Shown piece after piece: positions 1 through 7,655 of a stretch of DNA of 64,000 bases. The notes beneath the pieces were generated by a model. The model saw only the letters and a program-made list of their open reading frames with translations, was not told the origin of the DNA and searched no databases. How positions within the stretch are numbered: the first letter of the stretch is position 1; each line of letters begins with the position of its first letter. Source of the DNA: Planctomycetota bacterium (GTDB lineage: Bacteria; Planctomycetota; Phycisphaerae; Phycisphaerales; Phycisphaeraceae); NCBI GenBank assembly GCA_016350165.1, contig CP066225.1, positions 5,146,001 to 5,210,000 on the forward strand. The letters are read 5' to 3'. Made by a program: the position numbers and the translations under genes.

Positions 1-1
1 C

Positions 2-670
2 AGCGACAAGGCTATCAGCTTCCCATTGCATTTGCGTATCCCTGAATGGTGCGGATCCTATCGGATCAAAGTCAATGGCGAGACGATTGCCACAAAAACC
101 AATGACAAGGGCTTTGTGGTGCTGTCACGCCGCTGGAAGGATGCGGATCGTGTGAGCCTGAAGCTGGATATGAAAGTCGAAGTCCACACGGATGTTGAGA
201 ACAAGCTGGTGGATAAGCATGGCAAGCAGATATACATTGCCCCGGGTGCTGCAAGGATTGATACGAAAGCTGAGAATATTGTAAGTGGCGCCCGATATGC
301 TTATATCACACGCGGACCGCTTTTGTTCAGTCTTGCATTTGATGAAAAGAATGTGAACGAGGCAGCGGATCAGCATAATGGTTATGCTTTGCCTTTGGAA
401 ATCGCTGTGAATGATGTGCGTGTGAACGAGAAGACGACCGATGGGCCGGTATGGGATTGGCAGGCGACACCGATTGAGTTATATGTGAAAACTCAAAAAA
501 TTGATTTTGATTTTACTGCTGAAGGAAGTGAAGTGGGGCAGATGCCACAATCAACATTTGCCACAAACGAAAAGGATCTGACACAAATCCGGATGATACC
601 TTTTGGTGCGGCCAAGTTCCGGCTGACTTATTTCCCGATTGCTGATGAAGTCCAAGTTGACAGCGAATGA
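2..670 (+). CDS. GH127 beta-L-arabinofuranosidase family protein, C-terminal part (5' end outside window)
   Basis: The reading frame is open from base 2, so the window cuts the gene. The visible 222 residues begin with the motif FPLHLRIPEWC followed by VNGE, which is the start of the C-terminal beta-sandwich of GH127 (former DUF1680) enzymes. The stretch GPLLFSLAF further on is also typical. The family hydrolyses beta-L-arabinofuranosyl or related linkages in plant and algal polysaccharides. The catalytic (alpha/alpha)6 domain lies upstream and cannot be inspected, so substrate and activity are unknown. A hairpin terminator follows 40 bases after the stop. With the sulfatase next door it suggests a polysaccharide-degrading neighbourhood. 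The family call is firm, the substrate is not. Confidence 0.8.
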   Translation, partial: SDKAISFPLHLRIPEWCGSYRIKVNGETIATKTNDKGFVVLSRRWKDADRVSLKLDMKVEVHTDVENKLVDKHGKQIYIAPGAARIDTKAENIVSGARYAYITRGPLLFSLAFDEKNVNEAADQHNGYALPLEIAVNDVRVNEKTTDGPVWDWQATPIELYVKTQKIDFDFTAEGSEVGQMPQSTFATNEKDLTQIRMIPFGAAKFRLTYFPIADEVQVDSE

Positions 671-710
671 TGCTGGCGGTTGACGCGAACTTAAAACAGA
701 TGAAGATTGC

Positions 711-740
711 AAAGCCCACAAGATGGCATGTGGGCTTTTA
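711..740 (+). terminator. Rho-independent terminator after the GH127 gene
   Basis: AAAGCCCACA and TGTGGGCTTT form a 10-bp perfect stem around an 8-base loop, ending in a short T stretch (CTTTTA). It separates the GH127 gene from kptA. Confidence 0.75.
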
Positions 741-808
741 TCGCTTTGGATAAAAACGGTTGGCAGTATATTGAAGACTGTTACAGTACATCTTGTTAGG
801 ATACTAGC

Positions 809-1351
809 ATGAATCTGAAATCGATGGATAATATTAGTAAGTTTTTGAGTTTTGTGTTGAGGCATAAGCCGGAGACGATTGGGCTTGAGTTGGACGAACA
901 TGGTTGGGTGGATGTTGATGAGTTAATTAAAAAAGCACAGAGTGAATGTGAACTGACGTTCGAGTTGCTTGAACGGGTTGTTGAGGAAAGTGATAAGAAG
1001 CGATTCGCGTTTTCAGCTGACATGCAGAATATTCGTGCGAATCAGGGGCATTCGGTGAAGGTGGATTTGCAATTGGAAGCGAAGAAGCCGCCACGTATGC
1101 TTTATCATGGGACGGCAACACGGTTTGTTGATTCTATTATGCAAGAAGGGTTGAAGGCGGGTTCACGTCATCATGTGCATTTGTCAGTTGATGTTGCGAC
1201 TGCGACAGCGGTTGGAAAGCGATATGGAAAGCCTTGCATTTTAGAGGTGGCGGCTGGTGAGATGTTTGAAAAAGAGTTTGAGTTTTTTGTTTCTGAGAAT
1301 GGGGTTTGGTTGACGGAGAAGGTGCCGGTGAAGTTTATACACGTCGAGTAA
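809..1351 (+). CDS. kptA: RNA 2'-phosphotransferase (KptA/Tpt1 family)
   Basis: At 180 residues it has the normal length for the family. The N-terminal winged-helix domain carries SKFLSFVLRHKPETIGL and DEHGWVDVDEL (about residues 8-40). The C-terminal ADP-ribosyltransferase-like domain carries YHGT (about 98) and GSRHHVHLS (about 117). The family removes an internal RNA 2'-phosphate using NAD+, forming ADP-ribose 1'',2''-cyclic phosphate. In fungi this finishes tRNA splicing; the role in bacteria is unclear. The start is an ATG with AGGA seven bases upstream. It sits alone, converging with the sulfatase gene, with only 10 bases between the two stops. No RNA ligase partner is seen in the window. 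Confidence 0.92.
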   Translation: MNLKSMDNISKFLSFVLRHKPETIGLELDEHGWVDVDELIKKAQSECELTFELLERVVEESDKKRFAFSADMQNIRANQGHSVKVDLQLEAKKPPRMLYHGTATRFVDSIMQEGLKAGSRHHVHLSVDVATATAVGKRYGKPCILEVAAGEMFEKEFEFFVSENGVWLTEKVPVKFIHVE

Positions 1352-1361
1352 TGCATGAAAA

Positions 1362-2816
1362 TTAATCTTCAAACACGACGGCTGGACCTACGGGAGCGAA
1401 ACCTACCATGATGTATTGGTTCAAACATTCATCTTCATGTTCATAGGCAAATTGCCAAATGCGTTTGCATAGATCTTTTACAAGTTCTTTGTGCTGTGGG
1501 TCATTAATTAAATTGGTTGTTTGGCCGGGGTCTGCCTGTATGTCGTATAGTTCGTCGTAGTCGAAGCCGTTAAAAATGTATTTCCAATTTTCGGTTTGTA
1601 TTGAACGCTGTATGCCATAGAGTTCGTTGCCGTTGGTTTGCGTGAAGTGTGCATCTCGCCATATATCTGGTTGATTGCCTTTGAAGAATGACAACAAGCT
1701 TTGACCTGAAGATTCATTTGCAGGTTGGATGTTGGCAAAATCTAGGATTGTTGGGGCAAAGTCGGTTAATGAAACGAAATGATTGATGGTTGTGTTTTCT
1801 TGTTTATGTTTAGGATGCCGTATGATTGCTGGGACGTGATAAGCACTATTAAAGCATGGGATACCTTTGCACCACAAACCGTGTTCGCCGCAGTAGTCGC
1901 CATGATCAGAGAGGAAGATGACGATCGTGTTGTCGGCTTGCCCGGTTTGCTCAAGCGTATCGAGGATTTGACCGAAGAGATAATCTTCATATGAACAAAA
2001 TGCGTAGTAGTGAAGAATGGCTTCGCGATGTTCCTGTTCGGAGAGCTGTGAAAAAATGTCGCGTGTACGACGGTAAAAGCCGGGCTTATCGAGCATGTGA
2101 TCATGAAAGTTTTCAGGTAATTCGATATCTTCAATGTCATACATATCTATGAATCGATTAGGCGGAATATAGGGATCATGAGGGCCAAGCGTTCCAATGA
2201 ATTGACACCAAGGTTTATCACTTTCAGTGTTTTTTTGTAACACTTTTATTGCTGAGTCAACGACTGTCTGATCGTTGAATGGATTTTCATCGTGCCCATA
2301 ATGTTTATAAGCGGTGTAGCCCGGCCTGTTGATGTGAGCATGTTTTCGATGCTTGGCACTAATAGGAACAGAATCGTTCTGGTACATCTGCCACTGCTCT
2401 TTGAGAATTTGCTGGCGATTGTATGGTTCGTAATGCGTTGCTGTGAGATAATGCTCATTCCAGCCATGATCTTTTGGTGTCGTTTTACGGCTCACATGCC
2501 ATTTGCCGCTAAAATCAAGCTGATAACCTGCATCTGCAAGTTGTTCGCTCCAGCACTGTATGTGGTCATGAGGATGACGTGAGATTGCATTTGTTACGTC
2601 GATATTGTGCCAAACACCATGTTCTGAGGGGTACAGGCCTGTAAAAAATGTTGTGCGTGACGGACAGCTGTGAGGAGAAGGGCTGTACGTATTTGCAAAT
2701 GTAATGCTTTGCTCACGGAACTTGTCGAGGTTGGGTGTTATGCATGGGTGATCTGATTGAACAGTATCACCACGTTGCTGATCAGTCATGAAAATAAGAA
2801 TATTTGGCTTGTTCAA
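1362..2816 (-). CDS. Sulfatase family protein with a serine-type active-site motif
   Basis: This 484-residue protein has the alkaline-phosphatase-fold sulfatase layout: NILIFMTDQQRGD near the N-terminus (metal-binding Asp12), the FGly motif, FSGKWH (about 104), and LSDHGDYCGEHG (about 305). The family desulfates carbohydrates or phenols. The FGly consensus is C/S-x-P-x-R. Here the only fit is Ser50-Cys51-Pro52-Ser53-Arg54, so the residue converted to formylglycine would be a serine, which in known cases needs a radical-SAM maturase of the AtsB/anSME type. No signal peptide is evident, so it may be cytoplasmic. The start appears to be TTG at 2816. The substrate cannot be predicted from sequence alone. 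Confidence 0.88.
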   Translation of the reverse strand: MNKPNILIFMTDQQRGDTVQSDHPCITPNLDKFREQSITFANTYSPSPHSCPSRTTFFTGLYPSEHGVWHNIDVTNAISRHPHDHIQCWSEQLADAGYQLDFSGKWHVSRKTTPKDHGWNEHYLTATHYEPYNRQQILKEQWQMYQNDSVPISAKHRKHAHINRPGYTAYKHYGHDENPFNDQTVVDSAIKVLQKNTESDKPWCQFIGTLGPHDPYIPPNRFIDMYDIEDIELPENFHDHMLDKPGFYRRTRDIFSQLSEQEHREAILHYYAFCSYEDYLFGQILDTLEQTGQADNTIVIFLSDHGDYCGEHGLWCKGIPCFNSAYHVPAIIRHPKHKQENTTINHFVSLTDFAPTILDFANIQPANESSGQSLLSFFKGNQPDIWRDAHFTQTNGNELYGIQRSIQTENWKYIFNGFDYDELYDIQADPGQTTNLINDPQHKELVKDLCKRIWQFAYEHEDECLNQYIMVGFAPVGPAVVFED

Positions 2817-2879
2817 CGTTAACTCATTTTTAAGAATACAACTGCCTAGAAACTACAAATATTTTTTATCACCATAAGA

Positions 2880-2916
2880 ATAAAAAACAACCCCATATTT
2901 GGTGATATGGGGTTGT
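2880..2916 (-). terminator. Rho-independent terminator of hom
   Basis: On the minus strand ACAACCCCATAT pairs with ATATGGGGTTGT (12 bp, 6-base loop at 2887-2916) and is followed by TTTTTTATT. It lies 27 bases past the hom stop. Confidence 0.88.
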
Positions 2917-2942
2917 CATTATTTGATATATCTAATCATTGA

Positions 2943-4268
2943 TTAGTTGTCGGAAGCGAATTCGGCAATGCGGATTGAAACGACGGTGCCTTCGATTTGC
3001 TCGAGCGATTCGATTTCGGCGATGGCGGTGTCGAGGTCGCCTTGCTTGGCGTCGTGGGTTGTGATGACGATTGGGGTGAACTCTCCGGGGTTGGATTCAT
3101 GCTGCATGACTGCTGCGATTGAGATGTCCTTGTTGCCAAGGATGGTTGTGAGCTTTGCGATAACGCCAGGGACGTCGAGTGCGTTGATGCGGAGGTAGTA
3201 GCGTGATTCGATATCTTCTTTTGCTACTAGTTTTGCTGGCTCATTGCAGTCTGGGGTGAGATTCATTTGAGCGAATGCTGCACCATACCAACCTGATGCA
3301 ATGTTGAGCGCGTCGGAGACGACGGCGGATGCGGTTGGGTAACGGCCTGCGCCTGCGCCGTAGTACATGGTGTGGCCGACGGCGTGGCCATAGACAGAGA
3401 GAGCGTTCATTGGGCCGTGGACGTTGGCGATGAGATCGGACTTGTGAACGAAGCATGGCTGAGTCTTGACTGAGACTGGGCCGTTTTCTTCTTTGCGTTC
3501 CGCTGTGCCTAGAAGCTTGATGTCGTAACCGAGTTCCGCACCGAATTGAATGTCTTGAAGATCAAGGATGTCAACGCCAATATGTTCGACTTGTGAACCT
3601 TCGATGTGAACGCCGAAGGCGAGTGATGCGAGGATGGAGAGTTTTTGAGCTGTGTCTGCACCTGATACATCGAGGTAAGGATCTGCTTCAGCGAAGCCTT
3701 TTTCCTGAGCTTCTTTGAGAGCGACATCGTAAGTTTTATTTTTCTGGGTCATCTCAGTGAGAATGTAGTTACATGTTCCGTTGAGGATGCCGTAAAGACC
3801 GCCAATCTGGTTGGCCATGAGACCGTACTTGAGCGCGGTGATACAAGGGATACCGCCGCCACATGATGCTTCGAAAGCGATGGAGACGTTGTTTTTTTGT
3901 GCGAGGCCGAAGAGCTCGTGGCCATGCTTGGCGAGGAGGGCTTTATTGGCGGTGACGATGTGCTTGCCAGCTTCGAGCGCTTTTTTGACGAATGTGTAAG
4001 CTGCGCCGGTGCCACCCATGAGCTCGATCATGATGTCGAAATCTGATGACCAGAATTCGTCAGCATTGTCGGTGAGAACGCTGTCTGCGATGTGCTCTTT
4101 GCGGTCAGCAGGAACTTCTGCGACGTCGAGAACGAGGACTTTTGAGACTTGAACGGGCTTGCCGATGCGTTTGGCGTATGTTTCTGCTTGGGTTGCGAAG
4201 AGTTCAGTAACGCCTCCGCCGACGGTACCCATGCCGATGATGCCGATGTTGATTGGTTTGTCACTCAT
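2943..4268 (-). CDS. hom: Homoserine dehydrogenase
   Basis: The enzyme reduces aspartate semialdehyde to homoserine with NAD(P)H, at the branch to threonine and methionine. Chosen start ATG 4268 gives 441 residues: MSDKPINIGIIGMGTVGGGV shows the Rossmann GxGxVG motif at the very N-terminus, and AGGAG lies seven bases upstream. A longer in-frame ORF to 4346 adds 26 unlikely residues. The catalytic domain (about 120-320) includes NGTCNYIL and the family signature AFAEADPYLDVSG-like stretch (here GFAEADPYLDVSG). A C-terminal ACT domain (about 350-430; YYLRINALDVPGVIAKL) is the usual site of allosteric threonine feedback. It is transcribed divergently from the fur-like gene. Confidence 0.95.
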   Translation of the reverse strand: MSDKPINIGIIGMGTVGGGVTELFATQAETYAKRIGKPVQVSKVLVLDVAEVPADRKEHIADSVLTDNADEFWSSDFDIMIELMGGTGAAYTFVKKALEAGKHIVTANKALLAKHGHELFGLAQKNNVSIAFEASCGGGIPCITALKYGLMANQIGGLYGILNGTCNYILTEMTQKNKTYDVALKEAQEKGFAEADPYLDVSGADTAQKLSILASLAFGVHIEGSQVEHIGVDILDLQDIQFGAELGYDIKLLGTAERKEENGPVSVKTQPCFVHKSDLIANVHGPMNALSVYGHAVGHTMYYGAGAGRYPTASAVVSDALNIASGWYGAAFAQMNLTPDCNEPAKLVAKEDIESRYYLRINALDVPGVIAKLTTILGNKDISIAAVMQHESNPGEFTPIVITTHDAKQGDLDTAIAEIESLEQIEGTVVSIRIAEFASDN

Positions 4269-4442
4269 GATGAAACTCCTTGCGGAAGCTGAATTCTGTG
4301 TAGTAATGAGGGGATAAAGATACCAGTAAGGTGGTTTTTTTGCCACTTGAGGGGGTTGTGAGGGGGATTGTATGCAGACAGGGTAAATGGGTGTGAATGT
4401 GTCTTACTACCCGATTTGGGAGTTGTACGCTAGAATGTGGGC

Positions 4443-4934
4443 ATGAGCGAAAAAATGAAAGCTTTGGCTAACGATAAAGACATGATCCTCCCGGTATGCG
4501 CAATCTTTAGGCGTTTCCTGAAGACCCAGGGCTTAAAGTTCACGACTGAGCGTGCACTGATTCTGGATGCGATATTGGCGAAGGAGGAGGTTTTTGAGGC
4601 AGATGAGTTGCTGAACGAGATGCGTGCAGCGGAACATCGTGTGTCAAAAGCAACGATTTATCGTACGTTGAAGCATTTGATGGAAGCGAACATCATTACT
4701 GAGGTTTTGATTGATTCGAAACAGGCTCACTACAGAACGATTTTTGGAAGAGAGCCTAAAGGACATCTGGTTTGTGTTGAGACTGGGAAGATTGTTGAGT
4801 TTCCTGTCACGGAATTAAGTGCTGTTGCAGATAAGATTGCGAAGGAACATGGGTTTGAGCCAGTGTCACACCGGTTTGTGATTTATGGTGTGTCGCCTGA
4901 AGCTCAGAAGCATCCGCAGGCAGATCGTGGGTAA
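4443..4934 (+). CDS. Fur family transcriptional regulator with reduced metal sites
   Basis: This is a Fur-superfamily repressor of 163 residues. The winged helix is clear (RVSKATIYRTLKHLMEANII, about 68-87), followed by the dimerisation domain (GHLVCVETGKIVEFP and HGFEPVSHRFVIYGV). In canonical Fur the dimer domain has a CxxC zinc pair in the HLIC..CGK stretch and often a second one at the C-terminus. Here the first reads C-V-E-T and the C-terminus has none, so the structural zinc site looks lost. Which metal or signal it senses (Fe, Zn, Mn, peroxide) cannot be stated. The start is either GTG 4437 or ATG 4443. A TAGAAT hexamer at 4431-4436 ends six bases before the ATG, so the message may be leaderless. 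Confidence 0.88.
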   Translation: MSEKMKALANDKDMILPVCAIFRRFLKTQGLKFTTERALILDAILAKEEVFEADELLNEMRAAEHRVSKATIYRTLKHLMEANIITEVLIDSKQAHYRTIFGREPKGHLVCVETGKIVEFPVTELSAVADKIAKEHGFEPVSHRFVIYGVSPEAQKHPQADRG

Positions 4935-4960
4935 GTGTTGGTTGTAAAAATGCATCAAAG

Positions 4961-4990
4961 AAAAAACCGAGCTTAAATGCTCGGTTTTTT
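4961..4990. terminator. Bidirectional terminator between the fur-like gene and a lipoprotein gene
   Basis: AAAAAACCGAGC and GCTCGGTTTTTT form a 12-bp perfect stem with a 6-base loop. A-tract and T-tract flanks make it work on both strands. It serves the convergent fur-like gene (stop at 4934) and the minus-strand lipoprotein (stop at 4994). Confidence 0.9.
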
Positions 4991-4993
4991 AAT

Positions 4994-5305
4994 TTATTGG
5001 CTAGAGTGTGATCGTTTTTCTTCAGCATATTTCTTTTGATAAAACTCGTCGTAACTCATTGGCTGACTTTGAGCTTGCTGCTGCTCTTCATTGGTGTCAG
5101 TAACGTTGTACTTTGACTGGAAGTCTGGACTGGCATTGTGTTCTGGCTGCTGCTCGCGTAGGTAGTCTTGGTATTCCCTTTGAACACGCTGCTCAAACAT
5201 AGCGTTTGATTGATTGGATGCGTAAGGTTTTGGTTTTGGAGCGGGCTCAGCGGCACAAGCTACGAATAAAAGTGGTAGTGAACATATGAATAGTAATTTT
5301 CGCAT
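4994..5305 (-). CDS. Small lipoprotein, paralogue of the next gene
   Basis: This 103-residue protein has a Lys/Arg start, a hydrophobic run and the lipobox LFVAC (Cys17), so it should be lipidated after cleavage by signal peptidase II. The mature part is polar, rich in Gln, Glu and Tyr, with no recognised domain. It resembles its upstream neighbour at two places: FEQRVQREY (neighbour FNQQVQQEY) and a C-terminal SYDEFYQKKY (neighbour SYEDYYKQQY). The AGGATC stretch about eight bases before the ATG supports the start. Function unknown. The two genes look like a tandem duplication that has diverged. Confidence 0.75.
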   Translation of the reverse strand: MRKLLFICSLPLLFVACAAEPAPKPKPYASNQSNAMFEQRVQREYQDYLREQQPEHNASPDFQSKYNVTDTNEEQQQAQSQPMSYDEFYQKKYAEEKRSHSSQ

Positions 5306-5537
5306 GAATATAGATCCTGTAAAAAGGGTTTATGGATCATAGTCATACAAAAATCAATACGCGGTTAAGAATTATCCCTGCGAGATGTAGGTTACGATTT
5401 GTAACGAATCGATGCACCTAACGGATCACACTAAATGTTATCACAGAATCTTTTGCGGCTGAAATGACTGATAATAATGAGAGAATTTATCGGAAGCACA
5501 GGCTAGTAAGGGATTGAATTGTATTATGGGCTGAGCG

Positions 5538-5846
5538 TTATTCTTCTGATTGCGTTTGCTTGATTTTGTTGTATTGCTGCTTGTAGTAATCTTCGTAGCT
5601 GATAAATGGTTTTTGTGGGCTGGAGTATTTGATGCCGTTTTGGAAGAATTGATAGCGGGGCTGTAGTTGGGGGTCGGTTCTTTGCTCGTATTCTCTACGT
5701 TTTAAGGTGTATTCTTGCTGAACTTGCTGATTGAATTTTGCATTTTGTGCAGGGGTATCGTATGGACCTATGGTTGAGGATTGGGTGCTTGCGCATGATG
5801 CCAACGAGGTGAGACATGTGAATGTGATGATGCAGCGAATGGTCAT
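5538..5846 (-). CDS. Small lipoprotein, paralogue of the previous gene
   Basis: Chosen start ATG 5846 (MTIRCIITF) has GGAG six bases upstream and gives 102 residues. An earlier in-frame ATG at 5915 would overlap yacG. Lipobox LASC is followed by Ala-Ser. The mature protein is Gln/Tyr-rich and shares the FNQQVQQEY and SYEDYYKQQY blocks with the 4994-5305 product at the same relative positions. No known domain and no functional call. A 230-base gap with no gene separates the pair. Confidence 0.75.
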   Translation of the reverse strand: MTIRCIITFTCLTSLASCASTQSSTIGPYDTPAQNAKFNQQVQQEYTLKRREYEQRTDPQLQPRYQFFQNGIKYSSPQKPFISYEDYYKQQYNKIKQTQSEE

Positions 5847-5892
5847 ACGAATCTCCATACGCTCTAACTTGTTGTGCTCGTTTTGATAATAG

Positions 5893-6087
5893 TTAGACGT
5901 CTTCTTCAAGATCATCTTCTTCGATGGTGCGGCTAATCATGTAGGACTCATCGCGCCATTTGGCGAGGTCCATCGTGCGACAACGATCTGAGCAGAATGG
6001 GAAGTACTTGCTATTTTCAGCGACTTGTTTTTTACAGTCGGGATTGGAGCACTTGCGGGTCTTTTGTTTTTGTGTTTGTTCGGCCAT
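5893..6087 (-). CDS. yacG: YacG-like zinc-ribbon protein (DNA gyrase inhibitor family)
   Basis: At 64 residues from ATG 6087 it has the usual size. The C-terminal half PFCSDRCRTMDLAKW is the YacG/DUF329 signature (PFCSxRCxxxDLxxW). In E. coli YacG binds gyrase B and inhibits it. The first zinc pair is unusual: CSNPDC is C-x4-C where the family normally has C-x2-C. The C-terminus is acidic (EEDDLEEDV). It lies 26 bases downstream of tsaE and is probably co-transcribed with it and thiL. The family assignment is good; gyrase inhibition here is by analogy only. Confidence 0.85.
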   Translation of the reverse strand: MAEQTQKQKTRKCSNPDCKKQVAENSKYFPFCSDRCRTMDLAKWRDESYMISRTIEEDDLEEDV

Positions 6088-6113
6088 GATTTGATTATAG
6101 GGGGTAAATGAGT

Positions 6114-6629
6114 TTATTTGCTGGTAATGGGAGCAATTGATTTGAGACGATCCTGCCAAGCGGAACCGGCGGTGAGCGTGATTTTTCGGCCGTTCTCGGC
6201 GTGGGCGATATCGACGAGAAGAGTATCGGCGTCGAGTGCCCAGTCGATCATGTTTGCCCATTCGATTGCAACGACTGCTCCGGTGCGGATTTCATCGCCG
6301 TTACCGGTCCAGCCAATAGATGCGAGATCGTCGATGGATTCGAGGCGGTAAGCATCAATGTGAACGAGTACGAGTTCGGCACCTTCTTCGGTGTCATATT
6401 CCTGCATAACGACGAAGGTGGGTGAGGAGACGGCTTGCGGGTAGAGATTCATGCCGGTGGCGAGGCCACGGACGAACTGTGTCTTGCCTGCACCGAGGTC
6501 GCCGACGAGGGCAATGACGTCGAATTCTCTGGCGAGCTTGCCTACGGCTGTGCCTACTGCGACGGTCTGGTCAACGACGTCGGTGATGAAGGTTTTCGTT
6601 GTGTGCTCGGTCACGTAGTGTGTTCCCAT
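6114..6629 (-). CDS. tsaE: tRNA threonylcarbamoyladenosine biosynthesis ATPase TsaE
   Basis: TsaE is the ATPase partner of the TsaB/TsaD complex that makes t6A37 in ANN-decoding tRNAs. The protein has 171 residues with Walker A GDLGAGKT (about 43-50), the SSPTF motif (about 68) and VHIDAYRLES (about 89), all family hallmarks. The C-terminus is about 15 residues longer than the shortest homologues. Its start overlaps the end of thiL by 19 bases, which points to translational coupling in a thiL-tsaE-yacG operon. Confidence 0.95.
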   Translation of the reverse strand: MGTHYVTEHTTKTFITDVVDQTVAVGTAVGKLAREFDVIALVGDLGAGKTQFVRGLATGMNLYPQAVSSPTFVVMQEYDTEEGAELVLVHIDAYRLESIDDLASIGWTGNGDEIRTGAVVAIEWANMIDWALDADTLLVDIAHAENGRKITLTAGSAWQDRLKSIAPITSK

Positions 6630-7567
6630 CCGTACAAATCTGTGGGGTTCATTGTGTCGTCATCAGGCAGAGTGAGCATGATAGGGGATTGCTGTTTCGG
6701 GGCAACTGTGCCGAGGTGGGTGATGGTGAGACCGTGATATTCGGTGGTGGCGGTGCCCCATGCTTCGGGGTCGGCGGTGAAGAGGAGCTCGTAGTCTTCG
6801 CCGTCGGAGATGGCGTGCTGCCATGGGGGATTGGATGAGGATTGAGCGGCGATCTGGGCTGCTTGGGAGATGGGAAGTTTGCCGGTTTGGATTTGGAGGG
6901 TGAGGTTGGAAAGGGTGGCGATGTGGGCGGCGTCACGTGCGAGGCCGTCGGAGAGGTCGATCATGGCGTGAGGGCGGTGTGAACCCTGCTCTTCTGCGAG
7001 ATGGCGGGCGATGTCGAGGCGAGGCTCGAAGTCGAGATGGTGAATGTGGTTATTGTGGTCGATGAGGGAGCCGCCGAGGGGGCCGGTGACGTAGATGCCG
7101 TCACCTTCGAGGGCTGTGGATCGGAGGATGGGGGAGCCGTGAGTTTGGGGCATGTTTGCGAAAATGGTGATTGTGATGATGAGTTTACCGGGCCATGCAG
7201 AGATATCGCCGCCGATGATTGGGCAGTTGAAGGATTGGCCGACTTCGCGGATTTGGGTGAGGAGGGTTTCAGCGTCGGTGGATGTGAAGGTTTTTGGAAA
7301 GTTGATTGCGCAAACGGCGCCGAGGGGGGCTGCGCCCATTGCGGCGACGTCGGAAAGATTGCGTGTGACTGCTTTGCGAGCAATGCGTTTGAGGTCGGTT
7401 TGTTCGAGGAGGAAATGGACCCCGTCGGCTACTTGATCGACAGTGATGAGTATTTCTTCATTGCCTAGACGAATCGCGCCCATGTCGTCGCCGGGGGGAA
7501 TGGAGACGGAGGATGGGAGGGAGCTGTTGGTTTTGAAGATGTTTGCGAGCAGCTCGAATTCTTGCAT
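6611..7567 (-). CDS. thiL: Thiamine-monophosphate kinase
   Basis: ThiL phosphorylates thiamine monophosphate to the active cofactor thiamine diphosphate using ATP. It has 318 residues. Motifs are PPGDDMGAI (about 24-32), VDQVADGVHFL (about 44-54, metal/ATP loop, usually DxxVEGVHF), RKAVTRNLSDVAAMGA (about 63-78), GGDISAW and MIDLSDGLARD (about 203). The ATG has no Shine-Dalgarno but sits six bases after a TATAAT box, so the transcript may be leaderless. It heads the thiL-tsaE-yacG set. Confidence 0.95.
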   Translation of the reverse strand: MQEFELLANIFKTNSSLPSSVSIPPGDDMGAIRLGNEEILITVDQVADGVHFLLEQTDLKRIARKAVTRNLSDVAAMGAAPLGAVCAINFPKTFTSTDAETLLTQIREVGQSFNCPIIGGDISAWPGKLIITITIFANMPQTHGSPILRSTALEGDGIYVTGPLGGSLIDHNNHIHHLDFEPRLDIARHLAEEQGSHRPHAMIDLSDGLARDAAHIATLSNLTLQIQTGKLPISQAAQIAAQSSSNPPWQHAISDGEDYELLFTADPEAWGTATTEYHGLTITHLGTVAPKQQSPIMLTLPDDDTMNPTDLYGWEHTT

Positions 7568-7573
7568 ATCTGC

Positions 7574-7602
7574 ATTATAGGTTATTGTCGGATATGAGAT
7601 AA
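7574..7602 (-). promoter_or_regulatory. Probable sigma-70 promoter of thiL
   Basis: Minus-strand TATAAT at 7579-7574, with TTATCT 17 bases upstream (7602-7597) as a weak -35. The expected transcription start falls on or within a base or two of the thiL ATG at 7567, implying a leaderless mRNA. The -35 half overlaps the T-tract of the glgP terminator. Confidence 0.5.
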
Positions 7603-7631
7603 AAAAAGACCCCTGCGAATGCAGAGGTCTG
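7600..7631 (-). terminator. Rho-independent terminator of glgP
   Basis: On the minus strand AGACCTCTGC and GCAGGGGTCT form a stem with one mismatch and a GAAT-complement loop, followed by seven T. It lies 25 bases after the glgP stop. Confidence 0.85.
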
Positions 7632-7655
7632 TCAGTTTTTAGTTATGTCGCAGTA

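Noticed and set aside
2943-4346. Longer start of hom at 4346
   Set aside because: The first 26 residues do not match the family, and a good Shine-Dalgarno sits before ATG 4268 where the conserved N-terminus begins.
5893-6261. 122-residue version of YacG reaching into tsaE
   Set aside because: The extra 58 residues are antisense-like low-complexity Arg-rich sequence from the tsaE gene; the family is about 60 residues and starts at ATG 6087.
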